NCBI GenBank assembly: GCA_964567435.1 | Contig: CAZMMQ010000015.1 | Location: forward strand, 1-64,000 | Length of the DNA stretch: 64,000 nucleotides | Source: RFSX01 sp964567435 | GTDB lineage: Bacteria > Bacteroidota > Bacteroidia > Chitinophagales > Saprospiraceae | Reading direction: 5' to 3' | Shown here: in pieces, positions 35,592-45,153 of the stretch | How the letters are laid out: each line of letters starts with the position of its first letter | Numbering within the stretch: position 1 is the stretch's first letter | Made by a program: the position numbers and the translations under genes | Notes under the pieces: model-generated | What the model saw: only the letters and a program-made list of their open reading frames with translations | Told to the model about the DNA's origin: nothing | Databases searched by the model: none

Positions 35592-36701
35592 ATGGACCCA
35601 TCTAAGAAATATACCGCCATTCATTATCATAGTTATCTGGAATTAGATAAAATTTTGGATGCTCAAACGCCTAGAAGTGGACAGTTTGAGAAAGAGGCAG
35701 CTCATGATGAGACATTATTTATCATAATGCATCAGGTCTACGAACTTTGGTTCAAGCAGGTGATTCATGAGTTGAATTCTGTGACAGCCATGTTTAGAGA
35801 TAATAAGATACAAGAGGATAGTATGAATATGGCTGTCCTTAGATTGAAAAGGGTATCTGAAATATTGGAATTGGTGATAAAGCAAATCTTCGTCATGGAG
35901 ACCCTGACACCATTGGATTTTATGGACTTTCGGAATTACCTCTTTCCTGCTTCGGGATTTCAGAGCCTCCAATTTAGAATGATAGAAGGCATATTGGGAT
36001 TAGAAGAAAGTCAGAGAATGACCTATAATGGCCACTCATATAAGATTGTGTTTTCTGAGGAACAGAAAAAAATATTGGATGAAATAGAACAGAATAAAAG
36101 TCTATTTGAACATGTAGAAAAATGGTTGGAAAGAACACCGTTCTTGGAGTTTGGAGATTTTAATTTTTTGGAGGTCTATCAAGAAGCTGTACAAAAGATG
36201 TTAACTAAAGAAAGGGAAGCCATAGAAGCTACTGAATATCTCTCTCCCAAAATGAAGAGTATGCGCTTAACGATGTTAGGCAGCACTAATACTTACTTCA
36301 AGCAAGTGCTTTCAGAAAAAGAACATAACGATCTTATCAAGAAAGGAGAATTAAGGCTCTCTTACAAAGCGACACTAGCTGCATTGTTTATCAATCTCTA
36401 TAGAGAGAAACCAATCCTGACAGTACCTTATAATTTCTTAATGGAATTGATGAATATTGATGAACTATTAACCAACTGGAGATACAGACATGCACAGATG
36501 GTGATGCGAATGATTGGAAATAAGGTAGGGACTGGCGGATCATCAGGTCACAAATATCTGGCTGACACCGCTGAGAAGCATAAAGTATTTCAGGACCTAC
36601 ACAATATTTCTTCTCTTCTTATTCCACGTTCTGATTTACCAGAATTACCTGACGAATTTGATCAAGGACTTGGATTCTTTTATTCTGTCAAAAAGAAATA
36701 G
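35592..36701 (+). CDS. kynA: Tryptophan 2,3-dioxygenase
   Basis: A 369-residue heme enzyme of the TDO family. It has YHSYLELDKILDAQ near the start, EKEAAHDETLFIIMHQVYEL with the distal histidine, and the heme-ligand histidine in WRYRHAQMVMRMIGNK followed by GTGGSSGHKYL. It opens the indole ring of tryptophan to give N-formylkynurenine. The ATG at 35592 was chosen over one at 35562. It is the first gene of a seven-gene kynurenine operon and shares one base with the next start. Confidence 0.95.
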   Translation: MDPSKKYTAIHYHSYLELDKILDAQTPRSGQFEKEAAHDETLFIIMHQVYELWFKQVIHELNSVTAMFRDNKIQEDSMNMAVLRLKRVSEILELVIKQIFVMETLTPLDFMDFRNYLFPASGFQSLQFRMIEGILGLEESQRMTYNGHSYKIVFSEEQKKILDEIEQNKSLFEHVEKWLERTPFLEFGDFNFLEVYQEAVQKMLTKEREAIEATEYLSPKMKSMRLTMLGSTNTYFKQVLSEKEHNDLIKKGELRLSYKATLAALFINLYREKPILTVPYNFLMELMNIDELLTNWRYRHAQMVMRMIGNKVGTGGSSGHKYLADTAEKHKVFQDLHNISSLLIPRSDLPELPDEFDQGLGFFYSVKKK

Positions 36702-38137
36702 TGAAACAGATTCTGAATTATATAAATGGTCAACTTGTTTCTTCGAAAAGTGGAGAAGTGCTAGATGTATACAATCCTGCTGACGGTCAGGTATATGCTC
36801 AGACACCAAATTCTGATTCCCAAGATGTAGAATTAGCCTACCAAGCAGCCAAAAATTCATTTCCTTATTGGTCTGCATTAGACGCTGAGGAGAGATGTAA
36901 TTACTTAATGAAGATTGCAGATTTGATAGATGCAAATGCTGATGCATTAGCAAAGGCGGAATCTGAAGATAATGGGAAGCCACTAAGTTTGGCAGCAGCA
37001 GTTGATATCCCTCGGGCTTCGTCTAATTTTAGATATTTTGCCCATGCTATCACACAGTTCTCATCAGAATCTCATGAGGCTACAAATGCTATTAATTATA
37101 CTTTGCGTCAACCTTTAGGTGTAGTAGCAACAATCACTCCTTGGAATCTTCCCATCTATCTATTGAGTTGGAAAATAGCCCCAGCACTAGCTGCTGGAAA
37201 TACAGTGATAGCTAAGCCTTCTGAGGTAACACCTATGTCTGCCTTCCTTTTATCTAAATTGTGCAAAGAAGCTGGATTGCCAGATGGTGTCTTGAATATT
37301 TTACACGGGGAAGGACATAGAGTAGGAAAAAGTATGACCACGCATGAAGGGGTAAAGGCTATCTCTTTTACAGGAAGCACAAGAGTAGGGAAGGAGATTG
37401 CTGCTGCGGCAGCACCTTTGTTTAAGAAGTTATCTTTAGAAATGGGTGGCAAGAATCCAAATCTCATCTTTAGGGATTGTAATTACGAGGAGATGCTAAG
37501 AACAACTGTTCGCTCTTCGTTTGCTAATCAAGGACAGATATGTCTTTGTGGTAGTCGGATATTTGTCGAAAGAAGTATTTATAACAAGTTTAAATCTGAC
37601 TTCGTCAAGCGCACAAAAAATCTGCATGTTGGTCCACCTCACTTAGGAACTTCTAAAGTGGGAGCCATCGTCTCTAAGCCACACTATGAGAAGATATTGT
37701 CATACATCGAGTTAGCCAAAGAAGAGGGAGGCCTAATTCTATGTGGAGGAGAAGCAGTGCAGCCTACTGGATATAATAATGGGTGGTACATAGAGCCCAC
37801 AATTATAGAAGGATTGCCAAACGATTGTCGTACCAATCAAGAAGAAATATTTGGTCCAGTGGTTAGTATTATGCCATTTGATACTGAAGAAGAAGCGTTG
37901 AAATTAGCTAATGATACTCAGTATGGACTAGCATGTACAATATGGACACAAGATATCTCCAGAGCTCATCGCATGGCTAAGAATATAGAGTCTGGTATCG
38001 TCTGGGTCAATACCTGGTTGATGAGGGATTTGAGAACCCCGTTTGGGGGAACCAAGAATTCTGGAGTTGGACGAGAAGGCGGACTCGAAGTGTTGCGGTT
38101 TTTTACAGAACCCAAAAACGTTTGTATTAAATATTAA
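36701..38137 (+). CDS. Aldehyde dehydrogenase, probable 2-aminomuconate 6-semialdehyde dehydrogenase
   Basis: This 478-residue NAD-type aldehyde dehydrogenase has the general base glutamate in LSLEMGGKNPNLIF and the catalytic cysteine in NQGQICLCGSRIFVE. Its context and similarity to ALDH8A1/AmnC-type enzymes point to oxidation of 2-aminomuconate semialdehyde. The start is a GTG at 36701 whose first base is also the last base of the dioxygenase stop codon, so the two genes are tightly coupled. Confidence 0.88.
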   Translation: MKQILNYINGQLVSSKSGEVLDVYNPADGQVYAQTPNSDSQDVELAYQAAKNSFPYWSALDAEERCNYLMKIADLIDANADALAKAESEDNGKPLSLAAAVDIPRASSNFRYFAHAITQFSSESHEATNAINYTLRQPLGVVATITPWNLPIYLLSWKIAPALAAGNTVIAKPSEVTPMSAFLLSKLCKEAGLPDGVLNILHGEGHRVGKSMTTHEGVKAISFTGSTRVGKEIAAAAAPLFKKLSLEMGGKNPNLIFRDCNYEEMLRTTVRSSFANQGQICLCGSRIFVERSIYNKFKSDFVKRTKNLHVGPPHLGTSKVGAIVSKPHYEKILSYIELAKEEGGLILCGGEAVQPTGYNNGWYIEPTIIEGLPNDCRTNQEEIFGPVVSIMPFDTEEEALKLANDTQYGLACTIWTQDISRAHRMAKNIESGIVWVNTWLMRDLRTPFGGTKNSGVGREGGLEVLRFFTEPKNVCIKY

Positions 38138-38181
38138 ATTAGTTCCGATGGAATCTATTGTAAGTTTTTCAATTAAATGAT

Positions 38182-39273
38182 ATGAAAATTAACGGTCATT
38201 CACACCTTTTGCCATATCCTGAAGACATTCCTCAATTTATGAAGGATAAGGAAATATTCTGGGTAGATGATGATAGGCAATTTATGCTTCAAAAGGGATG
38301 GAAGAGACCAGTGACTGATTCTAGCTTTTTTCTCAAGGAAAAGTTGGAATGGATGGATAAGAATAGTATAGATCATGCCGTAATACTTAACTTATCACAA
38401 CTCTATGGTAATGGCCTTCGGTTAGAGGATTTGAAAAAGGTCTTAAGATTTCAGAATGATTTTAATGCAAAGGTTCAAAGAGATTATCCTGATAAGTTTA
38501 CATGTGGATTTGTTGTGCACTCTGGATTTGTAAAGAGTGCTGTTTGGGAGATTCAGAGATGTGTAGAACAGTTAGGGTTAAAAGTTCTTTGCTTGCCGAC
38601 GCATTTTATGGATTCTATTGGTACTTGGAGAAGTGTATTTGACCAAGATATTGAGCCCATACTAGAGATTGCCAATCATTATAAGTTGGCTATAGAAATC
38701 CATCCTTATGATGGCGAGAAGTTTATTAAATTGGAGAACACTGCTTGGCGTTTTCATCTTGTATGGATGCTGGCTCAGTGTGGTGATGCCTACCACTTTT
38801 ATACACTGAAAGGATATCAGAATAAATACCCAGATATTAGAGTATGCTTTGCACATGGAGGTCAGTTGGCACAAATTAACTTAGGCAGACGAATCCAGGG
38901 TTTTGATGGGAGACCAGATTTGTTTGAAGGCATGACACATCCACGTAAGGCTGTTGGACATCCTAATATTTTCTTTGATACTTTGGTCCATGATACATTT
39001 TCATTGGAACTGATGGTCAAAAGGATGGGAGGTACTGAACAGATGTTGATTGGGTTAGATGATCCCTATCCTCTAGGAGAGATGGAAAGCGATGCTCAAT
39101 CTAGTTATCCAGGTAAATTATTAGACCTAGCAATAGCCGAAAATATTATTACAAAAGAACAGTACGAATCGATGTGGTATGATAATGTGATGAGGTGGTT
39201 GGGTGCCGAGCATCATGCAGATATCAGAGAAAGACTCAATGTAATGGATGATAAAAAACCAACTTGTGCTTGA
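38182..39273 (+). CDS. 2-Amino-3-carboxymuconate 6-semialdehyde decarboxylase
   Basis: This 363-residue amidohydrolase-family decarboxylase has zinc ligands HSH in NGHSHLLPYPED near the N terminus, the histidine of AIEIHPYDGE, CFAHGGQLAQ, and the aspartate of IGLDDPYPLGE. These match ACMSD. It removes CO2 from ACMS, diverting flow from quinolinate to complete oxidation. Its coding end overlaps the kynureninase start by 26 bases in another frame. Confidence 0.92.
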   Translation: MKINGHSHLLPYPEDIPQFMKDKEIFWVDDDRQFMLQKGWKRPVTDSSFFLKEKLEWMDKNSIDHAVILNLSQLYGNGLRLEDLKKVLRFQNDFNAKVQRDYPDKFTCGFVVHSGFVKSAVWEIQRCVEQLGLKVLCLPTHFMDSIGTWRSVFDQDIEPILEIANHYKLAIEIHPYDGEKFIKLENTAWRFHLVWMLAQCGDAYHFYTLKGYQNKYPDIRVCFAHGGQLAQINLGRRIQGFDGRPDLFEGMTHPRKAVGHPNIFFDTLVHDTFSLELMVKRMGGTEQMLIGLDDPYPLGEMESDAQSSYPGKLLDLAIAENIITKEQYESMWYDNVMRWLGAEHHADIRERLNVMDDKKPTCA

Positions 39274-40552
39274 TTATTCTAATTATAGTATAGCTAATCT
39301 TGATGGAGCTAAAGAGTTGGATGAGAAGGATCCATTAGGATCTTTTCGATCACGGTTTCATAAGCCTAAAGATAAATCAGGAAAAGAACATATATACTTA
39401 TGCGGAAACTCATTGGGTCTACAGCCAAAGGCAACTTCAGAGGCAATAGAACAAGAGTTGCTTGACTGGAAGAATCTAGGTGTTGAAGGACACTTCCATG
39501 CAAAAAATCCATGGATGCCTTATCATGAGTTTTTGACAAGGGCGATGGCAGAGGTTGTAGGTGCTAAGCCTCATGAAGTCATTATCATGAACACGTTATC
39601 TGTTAATCTGCATTTGATGATGGTTTCCTTTTACAGACCATCATCCAAACGGTATAAGATTGTTATAGAATCAGATGCATTCCCTTCTGATAAATATGCT
39701 GTACATTCTCAAGCAAAATTTCATGGTTTTAATCCAGATGAAGCCATAATAGAAATAACACCTTCTGTAGGCGAAGATTGCATTGCAGAGGAAGACATCC
39801 TGAGATTGATGGAAGAGCAAGGAGATGAGATTGCACTTATTATGCTAGGTAATACAAATTATTACACAGGGCAGTTCTTTGACATGAAGCAGATTACACA
39901 ATGGGCTCATGAGCGAGACATTGTTGTCGGATTTGATTGTGCACATGGGGCAGGGAATGTGCCACTCCAATTGCATGAGAGTGGCTGTGATTTTGCAGTA
40001 TGGTGTAGTTATAAATATTTGAATTCAGGGCCGGGTAGTCTTGGTGGAGTATTCATTCATGAGCGGCATGCAGATAATCCTGAGTTACCAAGATTTGAAG
40101 GTTGGTGGGGACATGATAAGGAAACGAGATTTAAGATGCGAGATGCCTTCAAGCCGATGTATGGTGCTGAGGGGTGGCAATTAAGTAATCCGCCAATTTT
40201 ATCTATGGCTGCAATATGGTCTTCATTGAGAATATTTCAAGAGGCGGGTATACAAAATCTCAGAGTGAAATCTATCGAGATAACTGGATATCTAGAAAGT
40301 CTGGTTACTCAGATAGGAGAGGATGTCATTAGGATTATCACCCCTTCCGCCCCTAATAAAAGAGGAAGTCAATTATCCTTGCAAGTTAAAGGTGCAAATA
40401 AGACGCTTTATGACTCGATTACAGAAGCTGGTGTGATCGCCGATTGGAGAGAACCAGATGTTATCAGAATTGCGCCAACTGCCTTATATAATAGCTACGA
40501 GGATGTCTTTAGATTTGCAAATATTCTACAGACTAGTATTAATAAGTTATAA
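39248..40552 (+). CDS. kynU: Kynureninase
   Basis: This 434-residue PLP enzyme has YLCGNSLGLQPKA near residue 50, VGFDCAHGAGNVPL and the PLP lysine in WCSYKYLNSGPGSLGG, as expected for kynureninase. In this operon it cleaves 3-hydroxykynurenine to 3-hydroxyanthranilate and alanine. The start at 39248 lies inside the previous gene in a different frame. Confidence 0.95.
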   Translation: MIKNQLVLDYSNYSIANLDGAKELDEKDPLGSFRSRFHKPKDKSGKEHIYLCGNSLGLQPKATSEAIEQELLDWKNLGVEGHFHAKNPWMPYHEFLTRAMAEVVGAKPHEVIIMNTLSVNLHLMMVSFYRPSSKRYKIVIESDAFPSDKYAVHSQAKFHGFNPDEAIIEITPSVGEDCIAEEDILRLMEEQGDEIALIMLGNTNYYTGQFFDMKQITQWAHERDIVVGFDCAHGAGNVPLQLHESGCDFAVWCSYKYLNSGPGSLGGVFIHERHADNPELPRFEGWWGHDKETRFKMRDAFKPMYGAEGWQLSNPPILSMAAIWSSLRIFQEAGIQNLRVKSIEITGYLESLVTQIGEDVIRIITPSAPNKRGSQLSLQVKGANKTLYDSITEAGVIADWREPDVIRIAPTALYNSYEDVFRFANILQTSINKL

Positions 40553-40555
40553 GCA

Positions 40556-41911
40556 ATGTCGACAACAAAAGATAAGGTTGTAATTATTGGAGCTGGATTG
40601 TGTGGCTCCCTTTTGGCGCTTCGACTTGCTCAGAGAGGACATGAAGTGGTTCTTTATGAGAAACGAGATGATCTTAGAGCCTCTACTGAAGATGCTGGTC
40701 GTTCTATCAATTTAGCACTATCTGCAAGAGGATTGATGGCTTTGGATAAGGTAGGATTACGCAAAAGAGTATCCGCAGAATGCATACCGATGAAAGGTCG
40801 GATGATTCACCCACTAGGAGGCGATCCTTTCTTATCACCATATAGTGGCAGAGAATCCGATTATATTAATTCAGTTTCACGTACTGGTCTCAATATTTTG
40901 CTTCTTAATGAAGCTGATGTCATGCCCAATGTCACATTGAAATTTGATAGTAAAGTTACCTCAGTTGATTTAGAAAATGCTAAAGTTTCTGTTCAGGATT
41001 TAGCGAACAATACTACATATACTGATAAGGGTAAAGTTGTTATAGGCACAGATGGGGCAGGATCTATTGTCCGACGTACAATGATGGCAAATACGACAAA
41101 ATATTTGTTTAATTACTCCCAACATTTTCTTAGACATGGATATAAGGAATTGTCCATACATCCAGGAGAAGGTGGTAGTTGGCAGATTGAGAAGAATGCA
41201 CTTCATATATGGCCGCGTGGACATTTTATGATTATAGCTCTTCCTAATTTAGATGGCAGTTTTACGCTGACCATGTTTCATCCATATGGAAGTGACATTG
41301 GTTTCAATGCTTTAGACAGTAAAGAAAAAGTTGGACATTTCTTAGGAAAATATTTTCCATCATTGCTTCCATTCATCCCTCATTATGAGACAGAGTATTT
41401 TGAAAATCCAGTAGGAACCCTAGGCACCATAAAATGTTATCCGTGGCAGACGAATGGAAAAGCCTTGATAATGGGTGATGCTTCACATGCGATAGTACCA
41501 TTCTATGGACAAGGTATGAATGCCGCTTTTGAAGATGTAAGAGTATTTGATGACTTATTAGAAGAGCAAGGTGATGACTGGATGAAAATATTTGAGAGAT
41601 TTCAAAAATTAAGATCAGAGAATGCCAATGCGATAGCAGATTTGGCCATAGACAATTTCTATGAGATGCGTGACAAAGTGGATGACTTGCCTTTTAAGCG
41701 TAAGCGGCAATTAGAAATGCAATTGGAGCAAAAGTATCCAGAATATTACTCTAAGTATTCTCTTGTAACGTTTAGACCAGAATTGCCCTATGCTGAAGCA
41801 ATGAGATTAGGAAGGGCTCAGGATAAATTACTTCTCGATATCTGTAAAAATGACAGTTATCACGAATTAGAATTGTTTGACGTATTTACAAAATTAAAGG
41901 CACTAAAATAA
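40556..41911 (+). CDS. kmo: Kynurenine 3-monooxygenase
   Basis: This 451-residue flavin hydroxylase has the N-terminal FAD motif VVIIGAGLCGSLLALRLAQR, the GRSINLALSARG substrate region and the second FAD motif ALIMGDASHAIVPFYGQGMN. It hydroxylates kynurenine with NADPH and oxygen. The C terminus is moderately hydrophobic but without a clear membrane anchor. It begins three bases after the kynureninase stop. Confidence 0.95.
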   Translation: MSTTKDKVVIIGAGLCGSLLALRLAQRGHEVVLYEKRDDLRASTEDAGRSINLALSARGLMALDKVGLRKRVSAECIPMKGRMIHPLGGDPFLSPYSGRESDYINSVSRTGLNILLLNEADVMPNVTLKFDSKVTSVDLENAKVSVQDLANNTTYTDKGKVVIGTDGAGSIVRRTMMANTTKYLFNYSQHFLRHGYKELSIHPGEGGSWQIEKNALHIWPRGHFMIIALPNLDGSFTLTMFHPYGSDIGFNALDSKEKVGHFLGKYFPSLLPFIPHYETEYFENPVGTLGTIKCYPWQTNGKALIMGDASHAIVPFYGQGMNAAFEDVRVFDDLLEEQGDDWMKIFERFQKLRSENANAIADLAIDNFYEMRDKVDDLPFKRKRQLEMQLEQKYPEYYSKYSLVTFRPELPYAEAMRLGRAQDKLLLDICKNDSYHELELFDVFTKLKALK

Positions 41912-42685
41912 TTGCTAGTGAAAACAACCTTGTTGCATAACGGGAATCAATATACCGCTCGGCTATCTGAGCCATTGGATATTTCTATTCCTATGGGTGA
42001 GGCAAGATGTTTCTATGCCCCGAAGGTGACAATGGAGCCATTTAGATCAGGAGACTTCATTGGCTCGGTCAGGCATGGAGCTCCAGTTAATTTTTACAAT
42101 GTGTCACTAAATCCTCATGGAAATGGAACACATACAGAATGCTGTGGACACATAACCAAAAATCAGGAATCGATAAATAGTGCACTCAAATCCTTCCACC
42201 ATGTAGCCAAATTGGTAACCATAAAGCCTGTCGCCAGAGGCAAGAATGACAAGGTCATCACTGTGACTGCATTGAGACAGGCACTTAATAAGGATATCCC
42301 TGCCGCTGTTATTATAAGGACTAAGCCTAACCGACAATCTAAAAGAACCAGAGACTACTCTGGTACTAATCCACCATACGTAGATAAGAGAGCAATGCAA
42401 TATCTTGTAGATAATGGAGTACAACATTTACTTATTGATCTACCTTCTGTGGATAGAGAAGTTGACAAAGGGGTCTTAGCAGCGCATCATATATTCTGGA
42501 AATTAGGGCCATCATATGGGAAAAGTGAGTTAAGAAATGAAGCCACAATTACAGAGTTAATTTTTGTTGACAATACAATCAAGGATGGACTCTACTTAGT
42601 CAACTTACAAATTTGTGCTTTAGAGCTAGACGCAGCTCCAAGCAAACCTGTATTGTACCAACTCCATAAAAATATAGAAGGATGA
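41912..42685 (+). CDS. Cyclase-family hydrolase, probable kynurenine formamidase
   Basis: This protein of about 257 residues belongs to the cyclase family that includes bacterial KynB formamidases. Its metal-binding core reads NPHGNGTHTECCGH, close to the family HxGTHxDxPxH pattern. It probably hydrolyses N-formylkynurenine to kynurenine, the step otherwise missing between tryptophan dioxygenase and kynurenine monooxygenase. The start is not ATG: TTG at 41912 directly follows the kmo stop, or GTG at 41918. Confidence 0.82.
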   Translation: MLVKTTLLHNGNQYTARLSEPLDISIPMGEARCFYAPKVTMEPFRSGDFIGSVRHGAPVNFYNVSLNPHGNGTHTECCGHITKNQESINSALKSFHHVAKLVTIKPVARGKNDKVITVTALRQALNKDIPAAVIIRTKPNRQSKRTRDYSGTNPPYVDKRAMQYLVDNGVQHLLIDLPSVDREVDKGVLAAHHIFWKLGPSYGKSELRNEATITELIFVDNTIKDGLYLVNLQICALELDAAPSKPVLYQLHKNIEG

Positions 42686-43098
42686 CAACCAAAGTACTCA
42701 AAGACAAAGCTCAGCCACTTGGACATTATCCACATGTAAAGCGAGTTGGTGATTTCATATATGTATCTGGTACTAGTAGCCGGAGACCAGATAATACCCA
42801 TGTCGGTGCCGTTATGGACGAAGATGGAAACTGGACCTTGGACATCAAAGCCCAGACTAAAGCCGTCATCGAAAACATTGGGGCTTTACTAAGCAGTATG
42901 GATTCGGGAGTAGGAGATATAATCGATATAACTACTTTTTTGGTGGATATGTCAGATTTTAGAGGTTATAATGAGGTTTATGGTGAATATTTTGATCATA
43001 CTGGCCCGACGCGTACTACAGTGGCTGTCAAGCAGTTACCTCACCCTAACCTCCTTATCGAAATAAAAGCGATTGCATATAAACCTCCAATTTCCTAA
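42682..43098 (+). CDS. RidA-family protein, probable 2-aminomuconate deaminase
   Basis: A 138-residue single-domain RidA/YjgF protein with HVKRVGDFIYVSGTSSRRPD, GDIIDITTFLVDM and the C-terminal PNLLIEIKAIAY segment, similar to AmnD-type 2-aminomuconate deaminases of tryptophan and 2-aminophenol degradation. It would release ammonia from 2-aminomuconate. It overlaps the formamidase stop by four bases and ends the operon. Confidence 0.85.
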   Translation: MTTKVLKDKAQPLGHYPHVKRVGDFIYVSGTSSRRPDNTHVGAVMDEDGNWTLDIKAQTKAVIENIGALLSSMDSGVGDIIDITTFLVDMSDFRGYNEVYGEYFDHTGPTRTTVAVKQLPHPNLLIEIKAIAYKPPIS

Positions 43099-43227
43099 AA
43101 TGGCTAATAATATGATGATTATTTGTAATTTAGATGTACCTCTGATCATCTTACCCACCCATTTTGGCTCTTTACTTTATTAAGTATGTCATATACTTTT
43201 TGATGCTGTGGGTAAACTGATTTTTGG

Positions 43228-43235
43228 TATTTTTG
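43228..43235 (+). promoter_or_regulatory. Bacteroidota -7 element upstream of the OmpA gene
   Basis: TATTTTTG matches TAnnTTTG exactly and lies 28 bases before the ATG. A TTTTTG that could serve as the -33 element ends 25 bases upstream, somewhat farther than usual, so only the -7 is called. Confidence 0.45.
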
Positions 43236-43263
43236 CGAAAATTCAACGACAAATTATTTATAT

Positions 43264-44922
43264 ATGAAAAAGCACTTAATAGCAGTATTTGTATTGTTCA
43301 CAGCTTTTACACTTACCTTATCTGCGCAGACAGCAGACAGTAAGTTGGGGATTATGATAAGTGGTGGTAAGATGGAGTATACGGGCGATATAGGAAGCAA
43401 CCTTGTATTCGGAACGCCATTTCAAGGCCATTTTGGAGCTAGAATAGGTTATTACCTATCTCCGGCTTTTGACATTTTCCTTCAAGGTTCTACAGGAAGA
43501 CACGGTATTGACTTGACTCCTTCAGTGGATGGTCAAAATACGGATAACACTGTGTTCCATGAATTTCTTTCAGATGTATGGCAAGTAGCACCTTCACTTC
43601 ATTGGAAGTTTCTAAAAGGAGAAAAATTCAATCCTTTTCTTTCTGCAGGTGTAGGATTTATCAACTACTCCAATGTTCCAGGCGGTGGAGATCAGCCAGG
43701 TCAAAATGATGCTAGAGGTGAGGACGCTTCTGGTCTACAAATTCCTCTTGGAGTTGGATTGAGATATAACTTCACTGATAATTTCGGTTTGTTCTGGCAT
43801 TCTCAATATGGAATAGGATTCAATGATACATATGATGGTATATATGAAGGTTCTCCTAACGTTGGAGCAGGTCTATTCCCTGCAAGTGAGGTAACAGATG
43901 GAAATGATAACTACTTATTACATGAAGTAGGTTTAGCTCTATCTCTAGGAAAACAAGACAGAGATGGTGATGGTGTTGCTGATAAGAAAGATGCTTGTCC
44001 TGATACTCCTGGTCTTAAAGAGCATGCAGGTTGTCCAGATTCTGATTTGGATGGCATCATTGACCAAGATGATAAATGTCCTCAAGAAGCGGGTTTGGCT
44101 GAGTTTATGGGTTGTCCAGATTCAGATGGAGATAAGATTATCGATAAAGATGATGCTTGTCCTGAAGTAGCTGGAGAAGCAAGATATAATGGTTGCCCTG
44201 ATTCAGACGGTGATGGTATTGGTGATAATGTAGATAAGTGTCCTCAAGAGTCAGGTGTATCTAAATATGATGGATGTCCAATTCCAGACTCTGATGGTGA
44301 TGGCGTAGATGATGATAGTGATCCATGCCCTAATACTCCAGGTGATGTGGGTGGATGTCCAGATTCAGATGGTGATGGTGTTATAGATAGAGATGACGAT
44401 TGTCCTGAAGTTGTTGGAACTGTTAGAGGTTGTCCAGATGCTGATGGCGACGGTATTGCTGATAAAGATGATAAGTGTCCTAACGAGGCAGGAGTGCCAG
44501 AAAAAGATGGTTGCCCTGCAGTTAGAAAACCAACTACAGCTGAAATTATCAACAGATACTGTGCACCAGCGATTACTTTTGGACCTGGCTCTAGCAAATC
44601 AGATACTTACAATCAGACTATTTCTGAAATAGTTTCATTCGCTAATCAGTACCCAGGTGCATTCTTAAATGTGTCAGGATATACAGATAGTCAAGGAGCA
44701 GAGTCTGCTAACCTAGCCTTGTCTAAGAGAAGAGCTAAAAAAGTTGCTGACAGTATCATAGCAGCTGGTATATCTCCAGACAGAGTATCTTCAGAGGGTT
44801 ATGGAGAGACAAACCCAATTGCAGATAACTTGACTAAAGAAGGTAGAGAATTGAACAGAAGAGTACAGGTATGTGCTAGTACTACGAAGAGATATATAGA
44901 CACTTCTAATACTAAGAGATAA
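43264..44922 (+). CDS. OmpA-family outer-membrane protein with thrombospondin type-3 repeats
   Basis: This 552-residue protein has a signal peptide (about 1-21), an outer-membrane beta-barrel to about residue 230, seven to eight calcium-binding thrombospondin type-3 repeats (DxDGDGxxDxxDxCP units, about 235-415), then an OmpA peptidoglycan-binding domain (YTDSQGAESANLALSKRR). It links the outer membrane to the wall and is usually abundant in this phylum. It has its own -7 element upstream and a strong terminator downstream. Confidence 0.92.
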   Translation: MKKHLIAVFVLFTAFTLTLSAQTADSKLGIMISGGKMEYTGDIGSNLVFGTPFQGHFGARIGYYLSPAFDIFLQGSTGRHGIDLTPSVDGQNTDNTVFHEFLSDVWQVAPSLHWKFLKGEKFNPFLSAGVGFINYSNVPGGGDQPGQNDARGEDASGLQIPLGVGLRYNFTDNFGLFWHSQYGIGFNDTYDGIYEGSPNVGAGLFPASEVTDGNDNYLLHEVGLALSLGKQDRDGDGVADKKDACPDTPGLKEHAGCPDSDLDGIIDQDDKCPQEAGLAEFMGCPDSDGDKIIDKDDACPEVAGEARYNGCPDSDGDGIGDNVDKCPQESGVSKYDGCPIPDSDGDGVDDDSDPCPNTPGDVGGCPDSDGDGVIDRDDDCPEVVGTVRGCPDADGDGIADKDDKCPNEAGVPEKDGCPAVRKPTTAEIINRYCAPAITFGPGSSKSDTYNQTISEIVSFANQYPGAFLNVSGYTDSQGAESANLALSKRRAKKVADSIIAAGISPDRVSSEGYGETNPIADNLTKEGRELNRRVQVCASTTKRYIDTSNTKR

Positions 44923-44977
44923 AGAAAAACTTAAGTCCTTTCAAGGTCTTTAATAGTTTTTTTCATAACTGATTCAG

Positions 44978-45006
44978 TCCCGACGATTATATCGTCGGGA
45001 TTTTTT
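44978..45006 (+). terminator. Strong intrinsic terminator of the OmpA gene
   Basis: TCCCGACGAT and ATCGTCGGGA form a perfect 10-base stem around TAT, followed by TTTTTT. It lies 56 bases after the OmpA stop codon. Confidence 0.9.
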
Positions 45007-45100
45007 ATGATATAGATCACTGGTTAGTTAAAAATGAAAGTGATACGCAGAGTGGATTATATAAGCGCACATCAGGTCAGAATAAGGAGGGATACCAATA

Positions 45101-45137
45101 AAAAAAAGCCAAACCCCGAATGGGATCTGGCTTTTTT
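45101..45137 (-). terminator. Hairpin terminator of the bacilliredoxin gene
   Basis: On the minus strand AAAAAAGCCAGATCCC pairs with GGGTTTGGCTTTTTTT, with small internal mismatches and a five-base loop. It is flanked by an A run and a T run, so it can work in both directions. It ends 16 bases after the stop of the minus-strand gene at 45154. Confidence 0.75.
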
Positions 45138-45153
45138 ATCTTGATTTTATATT

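Noticed and set aside
43970..44520. Regularly spaced near-identical units, CRISPR-like at first sight
   Set aside because: The units are DxDGDG codons of thrombospondin type-3 repeats inside a 552-residue reading frame; there are no constant repeats with unique spacers.
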